Source of the DNA: Onthophagus taurus
Taxonomy: Eukaryota > Arthropoda > Insecta > Coleoptera > Scarabaeidae
Length of the DNA stretch: 64,000 nt
NCBI RefSeq assembly: GCF_036711975.1
Contig: NC_091967.1
Coordinates: forward strand, 6,696,001 to 6,760,000
Direction of reading: 5' to 3'
The translations under genes were made by a program, and so were the position numbers. Position 1 is the first letter of the stretch. Every line of letters starts with the position of its first letter. Below, piece after piece: positions 23,262 to 33,329 of this stretch. Below the pieces are notes generated by a model, which had not been told where the DNA came from, ran no database searches, and saw only the letters and a program-made list of their open reading frames with translations.

Positions 23262-24322
23262 TTAAGGTCGAATCGTTGTGGAACTGCCTGGGTAGTAAGC
23301 GGAATAAGCCATATTTTGGGCTCCATTCTCCGATGCGGAGTTTCCGTTCCAAATCCTAGCATATGGGCCACCGGATGGTTCCCAACCTGGTTCGTAGGAA
23401 CTGGGGGTGGATGTCATTGGGGCTCCGTATACGGGCATTGGAGGTTCTGGTGGTGCCATCGGGGTCATGCTCATTGGCATAGGCATACCTAATGAATAAT
23501 CATTAAAAATTAAATTAATGGTCATAAAAAAAATTAATTATATTACCAGATTTGGACACTAATTGGTAGATAACGAATCCTAAGACGATAGCGATAGCTA
23601 ATTTACTGAGAATGAGGGCTTTGATAGCCTTGAACTTGACGATAGCGAGGATAATTGGCATCAAAGCTTTCATTTTCAATTTTAGGAGGAGTAAAGCTGG
23701 GAAAAGGAGTTTCTTTTTAAGTAATCCTCTACTTTGGTCGTCGCTTGATTCGAGATCTAATCCGGTTTTCGGGTTGTAGATCATATCCATCTTTCCGAAG
23801 ATCATTTCTGGCATCCTATATCTTATTTCGTGAGTGTTGAGGACTCGGGCTGCCCTTTTGAAAATAGCGGCATCGACGTTCTGTAATAAATAGTGTTTAG
23901 TAGAAATTATTTTACTGGTTCGTACAAAAGGGAAACTGCGGTTTAACATTGGATTTTACACGTTATGTAACTTCCATGTTCTTCTGTGGACGGTAGAGTT
24001 AATCGCTACCGAGCAGAAGTTGTGCAATAAATTGAAGGAAATCTAATTGAAAAAAAGTGTTTGCCGATATAATTGTTGATATATTAGATAAAATAATTAT
24101 AAATTTGTAACAAAAAAAATAAGTTACCTTCATATCTCGGGCGGATTCGCTTTGAATATTCAAAAGATTATCTAAATATCCAAGAACTTCTTGCTTTACA
24201 CATCCCATATCAGCACAATTTGTAACAACGGTGCTGACTAGTTCTTCACCACTCCTGGCGGTGTTAGCCAAAACGTAACCGCTCAAAGCGAGCACGAGTA
24301 CTACTGTGGTCTGCCTGAACAT
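23262..24322 (-). CDS. Osiris family protein with AQNMAY tail (osi-j)
   Basis: Three exons on the minus strand, 24322-24128, 23880-23547 and 23488-23262, phases 0 and 1, 251 residues. Signal peptide [19 protein letters not shown]. The tightest cysteine pair of the cluster, NC-x4-C. The middle exon reads [20 protein letters not shown], then RMPEMIFG, then [20 protein letters not shown] and the hydrophobic stretch to IYQLVSK. The last exon is Met/Pro-rich ([18 protein letters not shown]) and ends with [12 protein letters not shown], a good AQxLAY variant. A TATATAA lies about 50 bases upstream (24372-24366) with no clear initiator. First of five minus-strand Osiris genes. Confidence 0.9.
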
Positions 24323-25894
24323 GTTGATTGTTTGTCAATGGTGTCTCTGAAAAGTGTGGGTGCGGTTATATATCGACAGTCAACGGGTTAGGGGATCGCT
24401 TGTGAGCAGTATATTAATTGGCACCCAAATACTACGAAGCTCCGGCGACTTTATATGGCTATGGTTCCGCTAGGAAGATCCGGTGCACATTGTTGGACGT
24501 AGTCTCGTCCCAATTGGGCTTTAAATATTTCGTTGGGACGTGAGCTTGCATTTTACACTAGACTACGTTTTCACTAGATACCCGATATGAATTTTAAATT
24601 TTACTCTGAAAAGTAAATGATTTGAGATTCAAAGAACCGAACGTATTTTGCAAATTGGATTGGGTGCGTGGTTTGATTTATTTTTTAGAATTTGGTAAAT
24701 AAAATAATATTTGTTTTAATAATTCACTTAAATTCTTTAATTTAATGATCAAATCGATTTTTGCCTATAAAAAAGGAGGTTAACTTCTACCTTCTAATTT
24801 ATGATAGAGTTAGTAAATATTGTTTGATTATAAAAGTTTACAAACACTTTAAAAACCAGTAATTCCTTCTATTTTAGGAAATAAGAAGCGATTTATGTCT
24901 CAAATTAAAGCTGAAACATTCTAGTTTATGATAAAATCAGGAAATTGATAATAAAATTTCTGAGAAACAAATTTTTGAAAAAAGTTCCAAAATAAGGTTT
25001 TCTCCGATTCTTACAAAAACTTTAAAAATAAACAGCTACTTTAATTTTAAGAGATAAATGGCGGTTTATATCTTAAATGAATGCTGAAACGTTCTAGTTT
25101 ATGATAAAATCTTGAAATAATATACTTTGGTGATAAAATTTCTGAGAAATATAATTTTTGAAAAGTGTTTCAAAATAAAGTTTGCCCCGATTACTTAAAA
25201 TGCAGCAAACACTTAAAAAAATAGCAACTGCTTTAAATCTAGCAGATAAAAAGAACTTGCTAAAGAACACAAAAAAGCTTAAAAGCTTTGAGAAAAAAAT
25301 TTTTTGAAGAGAGTTCTAAATTTGTCTAAAAAGAGAACTTTCTAAAATTCTACCTTCATTATTTTTAGAGAACCAAAATTAACTTATACCTTAAAGTGCA
25401 GTTGAAACAGTACAGTTTGTGATACAATTAGTAAATAGTATTGATTGATTATAAAAGTTTTGAGAAAAAATTGTTTGAGTAAAGTTCATAAAATTAAGTT
25501 TTGTTCGATTTTTAAAAAAATAACAAGAACGATTCAAAATATTCTAGGTGCGATAGAAATCTCTTCTGGTATGGTATACTTAATAATAATGCGAATAATA
25601 AACGTTCCCATAAAATATCTATTAATACAATGACATAAACAACAAGAAAACCTGAAGTTAATTTTATAACAATTATTTTATATTAATTTCTATTCACACC
25701 TTGATAATTAACCTGATTATCTATTAAGGAGAATTGTGTTAATCGACATGTTATGCTTCATCACATAAAATGTTTAATTAAAATTTTTTATTATAAATAA
25801 TTATTGAAAAGATAAATTAAAAAAAATAAAATAACTTTCAATCAATTTATTAACAAAATCTTCAAAATAAATAATTTAAATACAATTATAACAC
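24323..25894. other. Intergenic spacer osi-j / osi-k
   Basis: No gene. The portion 24770-25510 is a diverged tandem repeat; the remainder is AT-rich. Confidence 0.6.
24770..25510. repeat. Diverged tandem repeat, unit about 150-185 bases
   Basis: Blocks such as tctagtttatgataaaatc (about 24921, 25093; weaker near 25405) and ttctgagaaa..tttttgaaaa..gttc (about 24957, 25138, 25285, 25466) recur in the same order with spacing of roughly 145-185 bases. Copies are badly eroded, so this is an old satellite-like array. Confidence 0.55.
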
Positions 25895-26579
25895 TCATTG
25901 AGTGTAAGCCGAATAAGCCATTTGTTGAGCTTCATCTCCAATTGACCTCTTACGATGAACTTCCCATGGTCCATGGGTAGCAATGGGAGGATGAGCATCT
26001 GCAGCTAATTTCTTACAAAGTTGATAAACAGCCAACGAAATAGAAATAACGAATGTAACAAACGAAAGTTGAAGGGCGTTCCATGTCTTCAAACCTAATA
26101 CTCCCAAAGCTAAAGGAATCAATGTGATGACTTTAAGGAGTACAATAATGAAGATAGGGACAAAGATTTTCTTGAGTTTGTGTTTCTTGCCTCGTTCTTC
26201 AACTTCGTTATCGTGCATCTTCAATTTTAAGTTTAACTCGTCATGGTCTAAGTCTCTTCCTTCGAAAGTGAGTTTTCCGAGGAATGGGAGGTTGAAATCG
26301 GCGTCATAGGATTTTAGGAAATGAGAAACTGTGTGTTCCAAACTTCTTCCGGTTTCTTCATTTTCTTCGGTAGAATGGTAGTTGTTTTTGTGGATATCCA
26401 AATATTCGCTAATCTAAAATAAAAAATGTAGTAAACTTATAGAATAGATTGGGTAATCGTATTTAGAATCGGCTTACTCCTAAGTCATCGACTTCGTGAT
26501 TTCTATTAATGTTCTTCGCGGGCAACGAAGAACAGTTTGCAACTGTTACGAATACTAAAATAGTTATAAAAGTCTTCAT
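25895..26579 (-). CDS. Osiris family protein lacking the two-cysteine segment (osi-k)
   Basis: Two exons, 26579-26478 and 26413-25895, phase-0 intron, 206 residues. Exon 1 codes for 34 residues only: a signal peptide MKTFITILVFVTVANC and a short linker. Exon 2 aligns end to end with exon 2 of osi-l: ISEYLDIHKNN versus ISDHVTINRNT, then FEGRDLDHDELNLKLKM, EERGKKHKLKKIFVPIF, GLKTWNALQLSF and a C-terminal AQQMAYSAYTQ. Exon 1 of osi-l is twice as long and carries C-x7-C; here that part is absent. Promoter, start and splice sites look intact. Either a real architectural loss or a misplaced first exon; the upstream 200 bases show no other candidate. Confidence 0.83.
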
Positions 26580-26601
26580 TGTCGTTCGAGGAGTAGTTGA
26601 C

Positions 26602-26640
26602 AACTGTGTAATTTTGGCGGAACCGGCAAGTATTTATGCA
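26602..26640 (-). promoter_or_regulatory. Core promoter of osi-k
   Basis: On the minus strand, CATAAATA at 26639-26632 and ACACAGTT at about 26609-26602, roughly 33 bases apart, then the start codon at 26579. Confidence 0.55.
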
Positions 26641-28173
26641 GAAGCCCCACTGAAAGTGGTAGTATGTGCCAGTTTTACCAAACATATTTGGACATAGTGG
26701 AACGGCTGATAGGATATAGGAAGCTACGATTATTTCGTATGTAGTTGATGTCGCCACCACAGTCTTTGTATATGGTATGTATGTCTGTTCCAAAATGTCT
26801 TTTGGACTAGATTATAAACATAAATTTCTTTTTGATTACCCTAAAATATAATTAAGATTAATAAGTATTGAATGAAATAATTAAAATACTTAAAGATTTT
26901 TTTCATTATATACAGGTAAAATAATTATTTATACTTATTATTATTATATTACTTATTACATAACCTTTACAAGAAGTTATTGCAAAGAAGAATTTAGTCC
27001 ATTAAATTAATAGAGTAATATGCATGAAATGTTTTGCAAGTTTCTTAAACAACTCTCACCCATTTGTATAAAAATAATAAAAAATTGTTGGAGGCTGTAT
27101 AAAAAAATAAAAAATTGAAAAATATTTTAATTTTAAGAAATTACGGAATTAATAGAATCTATTACTTCAATTTTGATCATCCATTTGGAAATTTCTTATT
27201 AAATAAGAAGCATTTATTATTATTATTATTATTAAAGTTCAAATATTTTAATTAACATATAAAGGTAGAGGAGTGTTATAGTTACCGGTTAAACAACAAC
27301 AAATTATTTATTATTTATTTATTTTATTTTTTAAAAAGAGGGTTCTTGGAGAATGCTGCGCATCTGAGTGGTTGAATTTAAAATGTTGGTGTGGCCAGAA
27401 CCTCAAAAAGAGGTAGTGCTGGGGATAAAATGTGATTTCGGACCCCTATGTTAAATCTTATGGGATTTGGGTCCAGAACGCACATAACGATAGTACTCAT
27501 ATTTTCTGGATAGCACTTTTCTCTCAATATGGTGATCAATGTGGTGATCACAATGGTAATCTGCTTATCAAAATTAAATGAAAATAAGAATCCAAAAAAT
27601 GTTTCACCTATGTTTGTGGGACAAAATAATAGATTGCTTTACAGTACATACTGCTTACATAAGACTAACACATAACTACATAACACTAGAACCTGTTTTC
27701 AGGAAACTAAGCGTTGCTTATTGGAGATTGTATATAAGAATGGGCACTGCTTTCAGAAGAATACATGTTGTTGACAAAAGACTAGATATTGCTAATTGAA
27801 GACTAGGTAATAACGGCATAAGACTAGGTACTGCTTGCAGAAGACCTCATACTGTTACATCGATGCTAAACATCGTTAATAGAAAGTCTAGACTAGACTC
27901 ATTATTCCCAAATATCGAGGTGTATTACGCTTACTCAAATCAGCTAAGGACAGAAGAAAGCAGAAGTCATTAGGTTTACTTTGCTAGATTACATCATAAC
28001 CAAATTGTCAGAAGTTTAAAATTAGGAATTAATATAGTTAATTACTTCTCAAAGGAGTTGTTGACTCTACTTGTACGCTAAATAAGTTCATCGAGATGTA
28101 ATTAAAACAAACAATAAAATTTCAAATCATAAATAATTTATTTTTAATTCTCAATTTAAATAAATAACATAAT
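26641..28173. other. Intergenic spacer osi-k / osi-l
   Basis: No gene. Contains a short (att)n microsatellite near 27217-27234 and the second copy of the AGACTAGATACTG minisatellite at 27769-27855. Confidence 0.6.
27769..27860. repeat. Degenerate minisatellite with AGACTAGATACTG core, locus 2
   Basis: Three to four imperfect copies of (a)agactag(a/g)tactgc, spaced about 25-30 bases, same core as at 22885-23125. It lies about 320 bases beyond the 3' end of osi-l. Confidence 0.55.
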
Positions 28174-28980
28174 TCAAGGTTGATAAGCAGAATAAGCCAT
28201 CTTTTGACCGTTCATTTCTTCATTATCAACGATCATAGATCTAGCAGCATAACCATCCCAAGCACCATGTCCTGAAATTTGTGGAGCAGCGACGTGATCG
28301 GAAGCCAATTTCTTGCACAATTGGAATACAGCCATAGCGACCGATACAACAAATGAGAAGAAGGATAATTGGAGGGCGTTCCATGCTTTCAATCCTAAAA
28401 CACCAAGAACTAAGGGGATAATAGTCATGGCTTTTAATAAGATGAAGACGAGGATTGGTACGAAGATTTTCTTAAGTTTGGATTTTCTGGCTTGAACTTC
28501 ATTTGGGTTAGAAAAGGATAGTTTAAGATTTAATTCATCTTCGTCTAAGTTTCTTCCTTCGAGGGTAATTTTGGAGTTTACCAAAGGCAAATCGAAGGTG
28601 ACATCATGAGATTTCATGTAGTTTTCAATCTTTTCATCGAAAGATGAACTCCTGGCTTCGATTTCGTTGGATCTGTAAGTGTTTCTATTGATGGTGACGT
28701 GATCTGAAATCTAAAAAAATTTATTAATTTTTATTTGTTCTTAAACATTTAATTTTTATTTTTTTACCCTGTAGGTATCTTTTTGGAACATATTTTCCAT
28801 AAAAGACATCGCCCTGTACTTGATACATGAAATCACATCCTGGTTATTACACATCGATCTCATCTCTTCGATGGTATTTCCGAATAGCGAAGCGGGATTA
28901 AATGTTGGCGATGCATTTCCACTTGCAATCATCCCCAAAATCAAAACGAAAGCAAACCTGGATGCCATGACTAGTACCAA
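28174..28980 (-). CDS. Osiris family protein, paralogue of osi-k (osi-l)
   Basis: Two exons, 28980-28768 and 28710-28174, phase-0 intron, 249 residues (245 if the second ATG at 28968 is used, which gives the more compact signal peptide MASRFAFVLILGMIASGNAS). Cysteine pair MC-x7-C. Exon 2 has an acidic region FDEKIENYMKSHDVTFDLP, the block EGRNLDEDELNLKLSF, the junction VQARKSKLKKIFVPILVF and a hydrophobic segment with GLKAWNALQLSFFSF and FQLCKKLA. The C-terminus is GQKMAYSAYQP, where G replaces the usual A of AQxLAY. Close relative and neighbour of osi-k with the same orientation and intron position: a tandem duplicate pair of unequal architecture. Confidence 0.93.
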
Positions 28981-29007
28981 TGAGCTGATTTCTTAACACC
29001 TAGGACT

Positions 29008-29044
29008 CAACTAATACAACTACGACTGTCCTAAGCTTTTTATT
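29008..29044 (-). promoter_or_regulatory. Core promoter of osi-l
   Basis: On the minus strand, AATAAAA at 29044-29038 and ATTAGTT at 29015-29009, about 30 bases between TATA start and initiator A. Confidence 0.5.
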
Positions 29045-30134
29045 CCTTCGTCCAAATCGAAATCATATCATTGTGGGTGGGGTTGAGTCGATGATTACTA
29101 CGAAAACGGTTCGTCGTAGTTCCGTGCTAGATTTTATACGATTGTATTTGGTGAAGCTTCCATATTGTAGTCGGAAACGTGACGGTAATAACCAAAAGGC
29201 GCCAACGAAGAAGACGTTGCAATCGAACAAGGACACACGTGTTTGTATTCATAAGTCATCGAAGGGTCGGTATTTGGGTTCATTTTGCTTTTCTTGGTTG
29301 GCACTGGCACCGGATTTTAGTTTCTATGAACCAGATCTACTTCGACTACTTTATTTGTAGGTATGTTGATAGTACAATTTGAAATTGTGAATTGTTTGAT
29401 GGATTAAAAGAAAAGTAGTTAAATGGGTTAATAAATGTATGTATGCTATGTGGTTAAAGAAATGATTGAGTATTGAAATTGTTTTTTTATTTGAGGTCAG
29501 AATTTTTCAGGCACATTTAAACAAGCATGTTAATTATTTTTATAAATAAGGAGTAACGTATAGTGGTGAAATATCTCTAAATATTCCACATATTTAATCG
29601 GCTTTTTCTGATTTTTGAGGGATGTATTTAATATAATATTTATAAGATATTTGGGGATCACTATCGAATTAATCGCGATTGGATCAAATACTTCATAATC
29701 GCATATCCTCTGGCAACCCGAATTTGTGTCTTGTTTGAGTTCAAGATGGTCTACATTAAAGATACCATTCATTCAAGGATACCTCTTAGAAGAGCATTAA
29801 GTAATTATAAAAGATTAAAAACAAATTATATTTTATTGTGTCCAAATACTTTCATAATTGTATATAATACTATAATTATTGTTTTTATTTCTAAAAATAT
29901 ATTTTCTCTTCAAAATTTAGAACATGTCTATATGAGAGATTGAAATTGTTCTCTTTTTGATCTTATTCTTCGTTAAATTTTCAAGGATTCATAATAATTT
30001 AATTTATTATTTTGATATGATTTAATTTAGCATCAGAATAATTTTTAAATATTTTCAGGAAAAAAACTCAAATATAAAATCACATCAATAATTTATTGAA
30101 ATAAATAAAAAAACAATAACGAATGTCGTCGAAA
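29045..30134. other. Intergenic spacer osi-l / osi-m
   Basis: No supportable gene. The plus-strand open frames at 29073-29382 lie upstream of osi-l and have no signal peptide or domain. Confidence 0.55.
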
Positions 30135-30975
30135 TTACTGCATCCACGCATCGTAAGCCATTTCTTGAGCAGATCTTCCGTATCCAGTATCCCATCCATG
30201 AGGAGCAGCAGCAACATGATCAACATGATGGTGATCAAGATGTTGAGGATAATGCACAACTTCGTATGTGGTCACCTAAAAAAATCGTTTAAATAATTTC
30301 TAAAGTATTAAAAACGAATATTAAATTACTTTCGGTTTCGACAATTTAAAGATCAACATAGCTCCGGTTAACACCATGGACAAAAGGCCAAGAGTCAAAG
30401 CTTTCCAAGTTTTAAGAGCGATCAAGGCCAAAGCTAATGGAACTAAAACGGCCGTTTTGAATTTCAAACCCAACAAGAATGGGACGATGACCTTTTTAAC
30501 GACTTTCGATCTTCCGGTTGCCGCGAGGGGCATTTGAAGATTTTCAGGTTGGAATGATCTGGGAAGGAGGGATGCTAAAGGACCTGAAGGTCTCAACACT
30601 TCTGGGACTTGAGCGATGAGATCGTGGGTTTGCAAGAACGTTTCGAACCGATCTAAAATATCTTCAGACATTCCACGTTGTTCCTAAAAAACAATAAAAG
30701 CATGATTAAACATAAACACAATTAACATTATATTAACTTACTTCTTTATCATCCGGATTATCTTTCTTGACGATAGCCAAATCATCAGTAATGTTAATCA
30801 CCTCATCATTAACAACCGTAGATATCCAATTCAAAGCCTTTGGTTTCACACAACTTACGCTGAAATCTTGAAGACACGATTGATAAATATCTTGCGCTAA
30901 ATCCACGGCGCTGGGATTAGCTGAAACTGCGTTAATTAACGCCAAAGAAGCTACAATGTACTTGAAACCAGACAT
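30135..30975 (-). CDS. Osiris family protein with AQEMAY tail (osi-m)
   Basis: Three exons, 30975-30742, 30683-30330 and 30275-30135, both introns phase 0, 242 residues. Signal peptide [19 protein letters not shown]. Cysteine pair SC-x7-C, followed by [18 protein letters not shown]. Exon 2 has [16 protein letters not shown], a Pro/Leu-rich part, the junction [19 protein letters not shown] and hydrophobic residues to LIFKLSKPK. The last exon is His-rich ([11 protein letters not shown]) with [10 protein letters not shown] in front and ends [11 protein letters not shown]. The last exon is not an open frame of any length and was found from the splice acceptor at 30276. Confidence 0.92.
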
Positions 30976-31001
30976 ATTGTTTGGGTGAGCTATCGTTTGC
31001 T

Positions 31002-31038
31002 AATGACGATAAAGAATTATATGCTTGAATTTTATATA
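31002..31038 (-). promoter_or_regulatory. Core promoter of osi-m
   Basis: On the minus strand, TATATAAAA at 31038-31030 and GTCATTA with initiator A at about 31004, 32-34 bases apart; start codon 30 bases on. Confidence 0.65.
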
Positions 31039-33329
31039 GAAACTACAACGGAAGTAGAATTTAAAAAGGGAAACACTATCGGGGTTAGTACGTGTTAGGA
31101 ATGGCGTCGCGATCGGTTCAAGAATTCGCTTTTCAAACGTGTGTTCCGATTTATTTTCGGCAAGACCTACTTTATTATTAATCAATTAATTAATTAATTC
31201 ATTATTCTATTTGATGAATGTAATTTTAATTTTTACTACATATTTCAAACAATGTAACTTAACAGATAGAAGATAGTAATTATTTTTAAACATCTAAGTT
31301 TCGCTCAAGAATTGAATTGTGAAGTATTAAAAGCTACGTTTTTTTTGGAAAATTTGATTTAAATGGAGTTTTTAATGTCTGAGAAAACATTTGATTTGAA
31401 AACGTTTGTCAAAGTGTATTGTGTTGTATGTCGAGTTCGATTAAAAAATTTTAGATGCTCTCAGAGATCAGATTCTGCATTACTTTGTGTAGATTGCGTA
31501 TATTCCAAACCAATGAGTTTAAGGGTAGACGTATGTTTCGTCGAAACTAGATCTGCATTTAACCATTTTCAGTTATCTTCTTCGTTTATGATGTTCTGGT
31601 AAACCAAAATTGACTTGAATGCATATTGAGGACACTGGAAAGTATTCTATTCTGGTTATTTTAGTTCCTGTGACGATATCAAATCTATATTGAAAATGAA
31701 ATATGGGGTGTGATTGGAGATCTCATCGATTGCTTTTAACATATAAATTCATGTATGCGTTTAGGCGAAGTAGATTTAGAAACAGCTTCATATGAATTAC
31801 TCTATCAAAGAAATTCAATCAATGCTAAAATCGGTTAATGTCAAAGAATCAGTCAAACGATCAGTCAATCATTGTCTCACTCTGCAAGCTTCAGAAACTG
31901 ACCTCTTTTAAAATAAGAATTATCCACACAGGAAATCAAAACGAATTCAACACGTTCAACACGTTCAACACGAAAACAAAGATTCACAAAGTGCATCCAT
32001 TTCATGATTATTGTATTGTTCAGCTATAACAAACCAGCTGAAATACGATTGTTTGGTGACAGTTGGTCGTGATACAGGAAATCCAGTTATTTTGAAATCG
32101 TTGTGAATACATAAAATGTCAAGCTAGACTGGAGTTATTCCGTAGACAAACATAGGTTAAGCTACGTAAGTCGTATCTATAAAACGTGTGCTCGCCGAGT
32201 TATTTCTTACTATACTTCAACTTGATTCTCCTAACCCAAGATTTTTGTATAATAAGCTAACATTTAAGTGTCTTTATGGCTTTAGTCGACATGGGGATTC
32301 CATAGGGTTCTATTTTGGGATCGTTGTTGTTCATACTTTTTATTAATGACAGCTCATTTGCAAAAATTCTTTTTCTGTGGTAGTGATAACCTCAGTCTTC
32401 CTAAGGATGGCATCACCACATTTGAAATTATCCAAAGTTGCTCAGCATCCAAAGATCATAATTCTTTCATGCATTCACAAACAACTACGTTTACCAATAT
32501 ATTCTTTTGAACGATTGAAACAAGGAGTAGCTTTTTCGATTAGCTGTATTTTTCTAGAAACTTTTCTTAAAATTCACCATATTATATTAATCACAATATT
32601 ATATTCTATCTAAATTTAATTGACTATCTCTAATTTATAATAGACAACTTGTTATTTAATCTTATTTTTAATCCTATTCCTACTCATATCCATCATTATG
32701 ATTTCATTTTCATAAATTATTTTGTCATTATTATATAAATATTACAATTGATGAATATTTTTAAGAAGAAAGAATAATTTTTAATTTAAATGGATAAGAG
32801 AAATGATAAATTAAATATAATTTTAGTAATTTCATTTATTTTCTTCGTTCATACTTTCACGTTTACAAAGAGAATAAAAATAAATAAGAAAATAAATTAA
32901 CAAACAATAAAATAAATACCTATTAACTAACAATGATAAATAACTAAAGTGAATTAACAGAAACGATCACACATTCTAAACTAGATTGAGTGACTTAAAA
33001 TTACGATTAACGACTATTAAATAAGTAAAACTAAAACTCTAAGATGAGAAAACTAGATCAACTCAAATCCTGCTTCCAAGCGCAGCAGGAGAATGTAATA
33101 TAACGAGTACTGTTTGAGCAAACTAAAGTTTCACTACGTTTTAATATGTTGTGTATTTACATTTTATTTAGGTCTTAAACGTAACCGGCAAAAATTCTAG
33201 GAATATTTGGATAATAAATGTGACTGAAAAAGTTTCTTTTTACAGAAAAACTATACATTCTCTAAATTACTGACATTATTTTAAATATTAATTTACTGGT
33301 AATTGTATCTTTAGAATAAATTAGGTAAA
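31039..33329. other. Intergenic region osi-m / osi-n
   Basis: 2.3 kb without a gene. It holds a LINE scrap near 32130-32390 and a 9-base tandem repeat (ttcaacacg, about three copies) at about 31947-31973. Confidence 0.55.
32130..32390 (+). mobile_element. LINE reverse-transcriptase scrap
   Basis: Translation of about 32290-32360 gives GIP-stop-GSILGSLLFILFIND, the GxPQGSxLGPLLF...IND block that precedes the catalytic box of Jockey/CR1-like reverse transcriptases, with a stop codon in place of the glutamine. The upstream part is weakly similar to what precedes it in such enzymes. Isolated short fragment, dead. Confidence 0.55.

Noticed and set aside
24001-24060. Possible extra exon of osi-j on the minus strand (acceptor-like site near 24044)
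   Set aside because: The reading in phase with exon 1 soon meets a stop and has no good donor; direct joining of 24128 to 23880 keeps phase and the family pattern.
26506-26793. Minus-strand open frame overlapping osi-k exon 1 in another frame
   Set aside because: The osi-k frame gives a signal peptide and an intact splice to a family exon; this frame gives neither.
29073-29382. Two overlapping plus-strand open frames upstream of osi-l
   Set aside because: They are offset frames of the same sequence with no domain, lying over the likely upstream regulatory region of osi-l.
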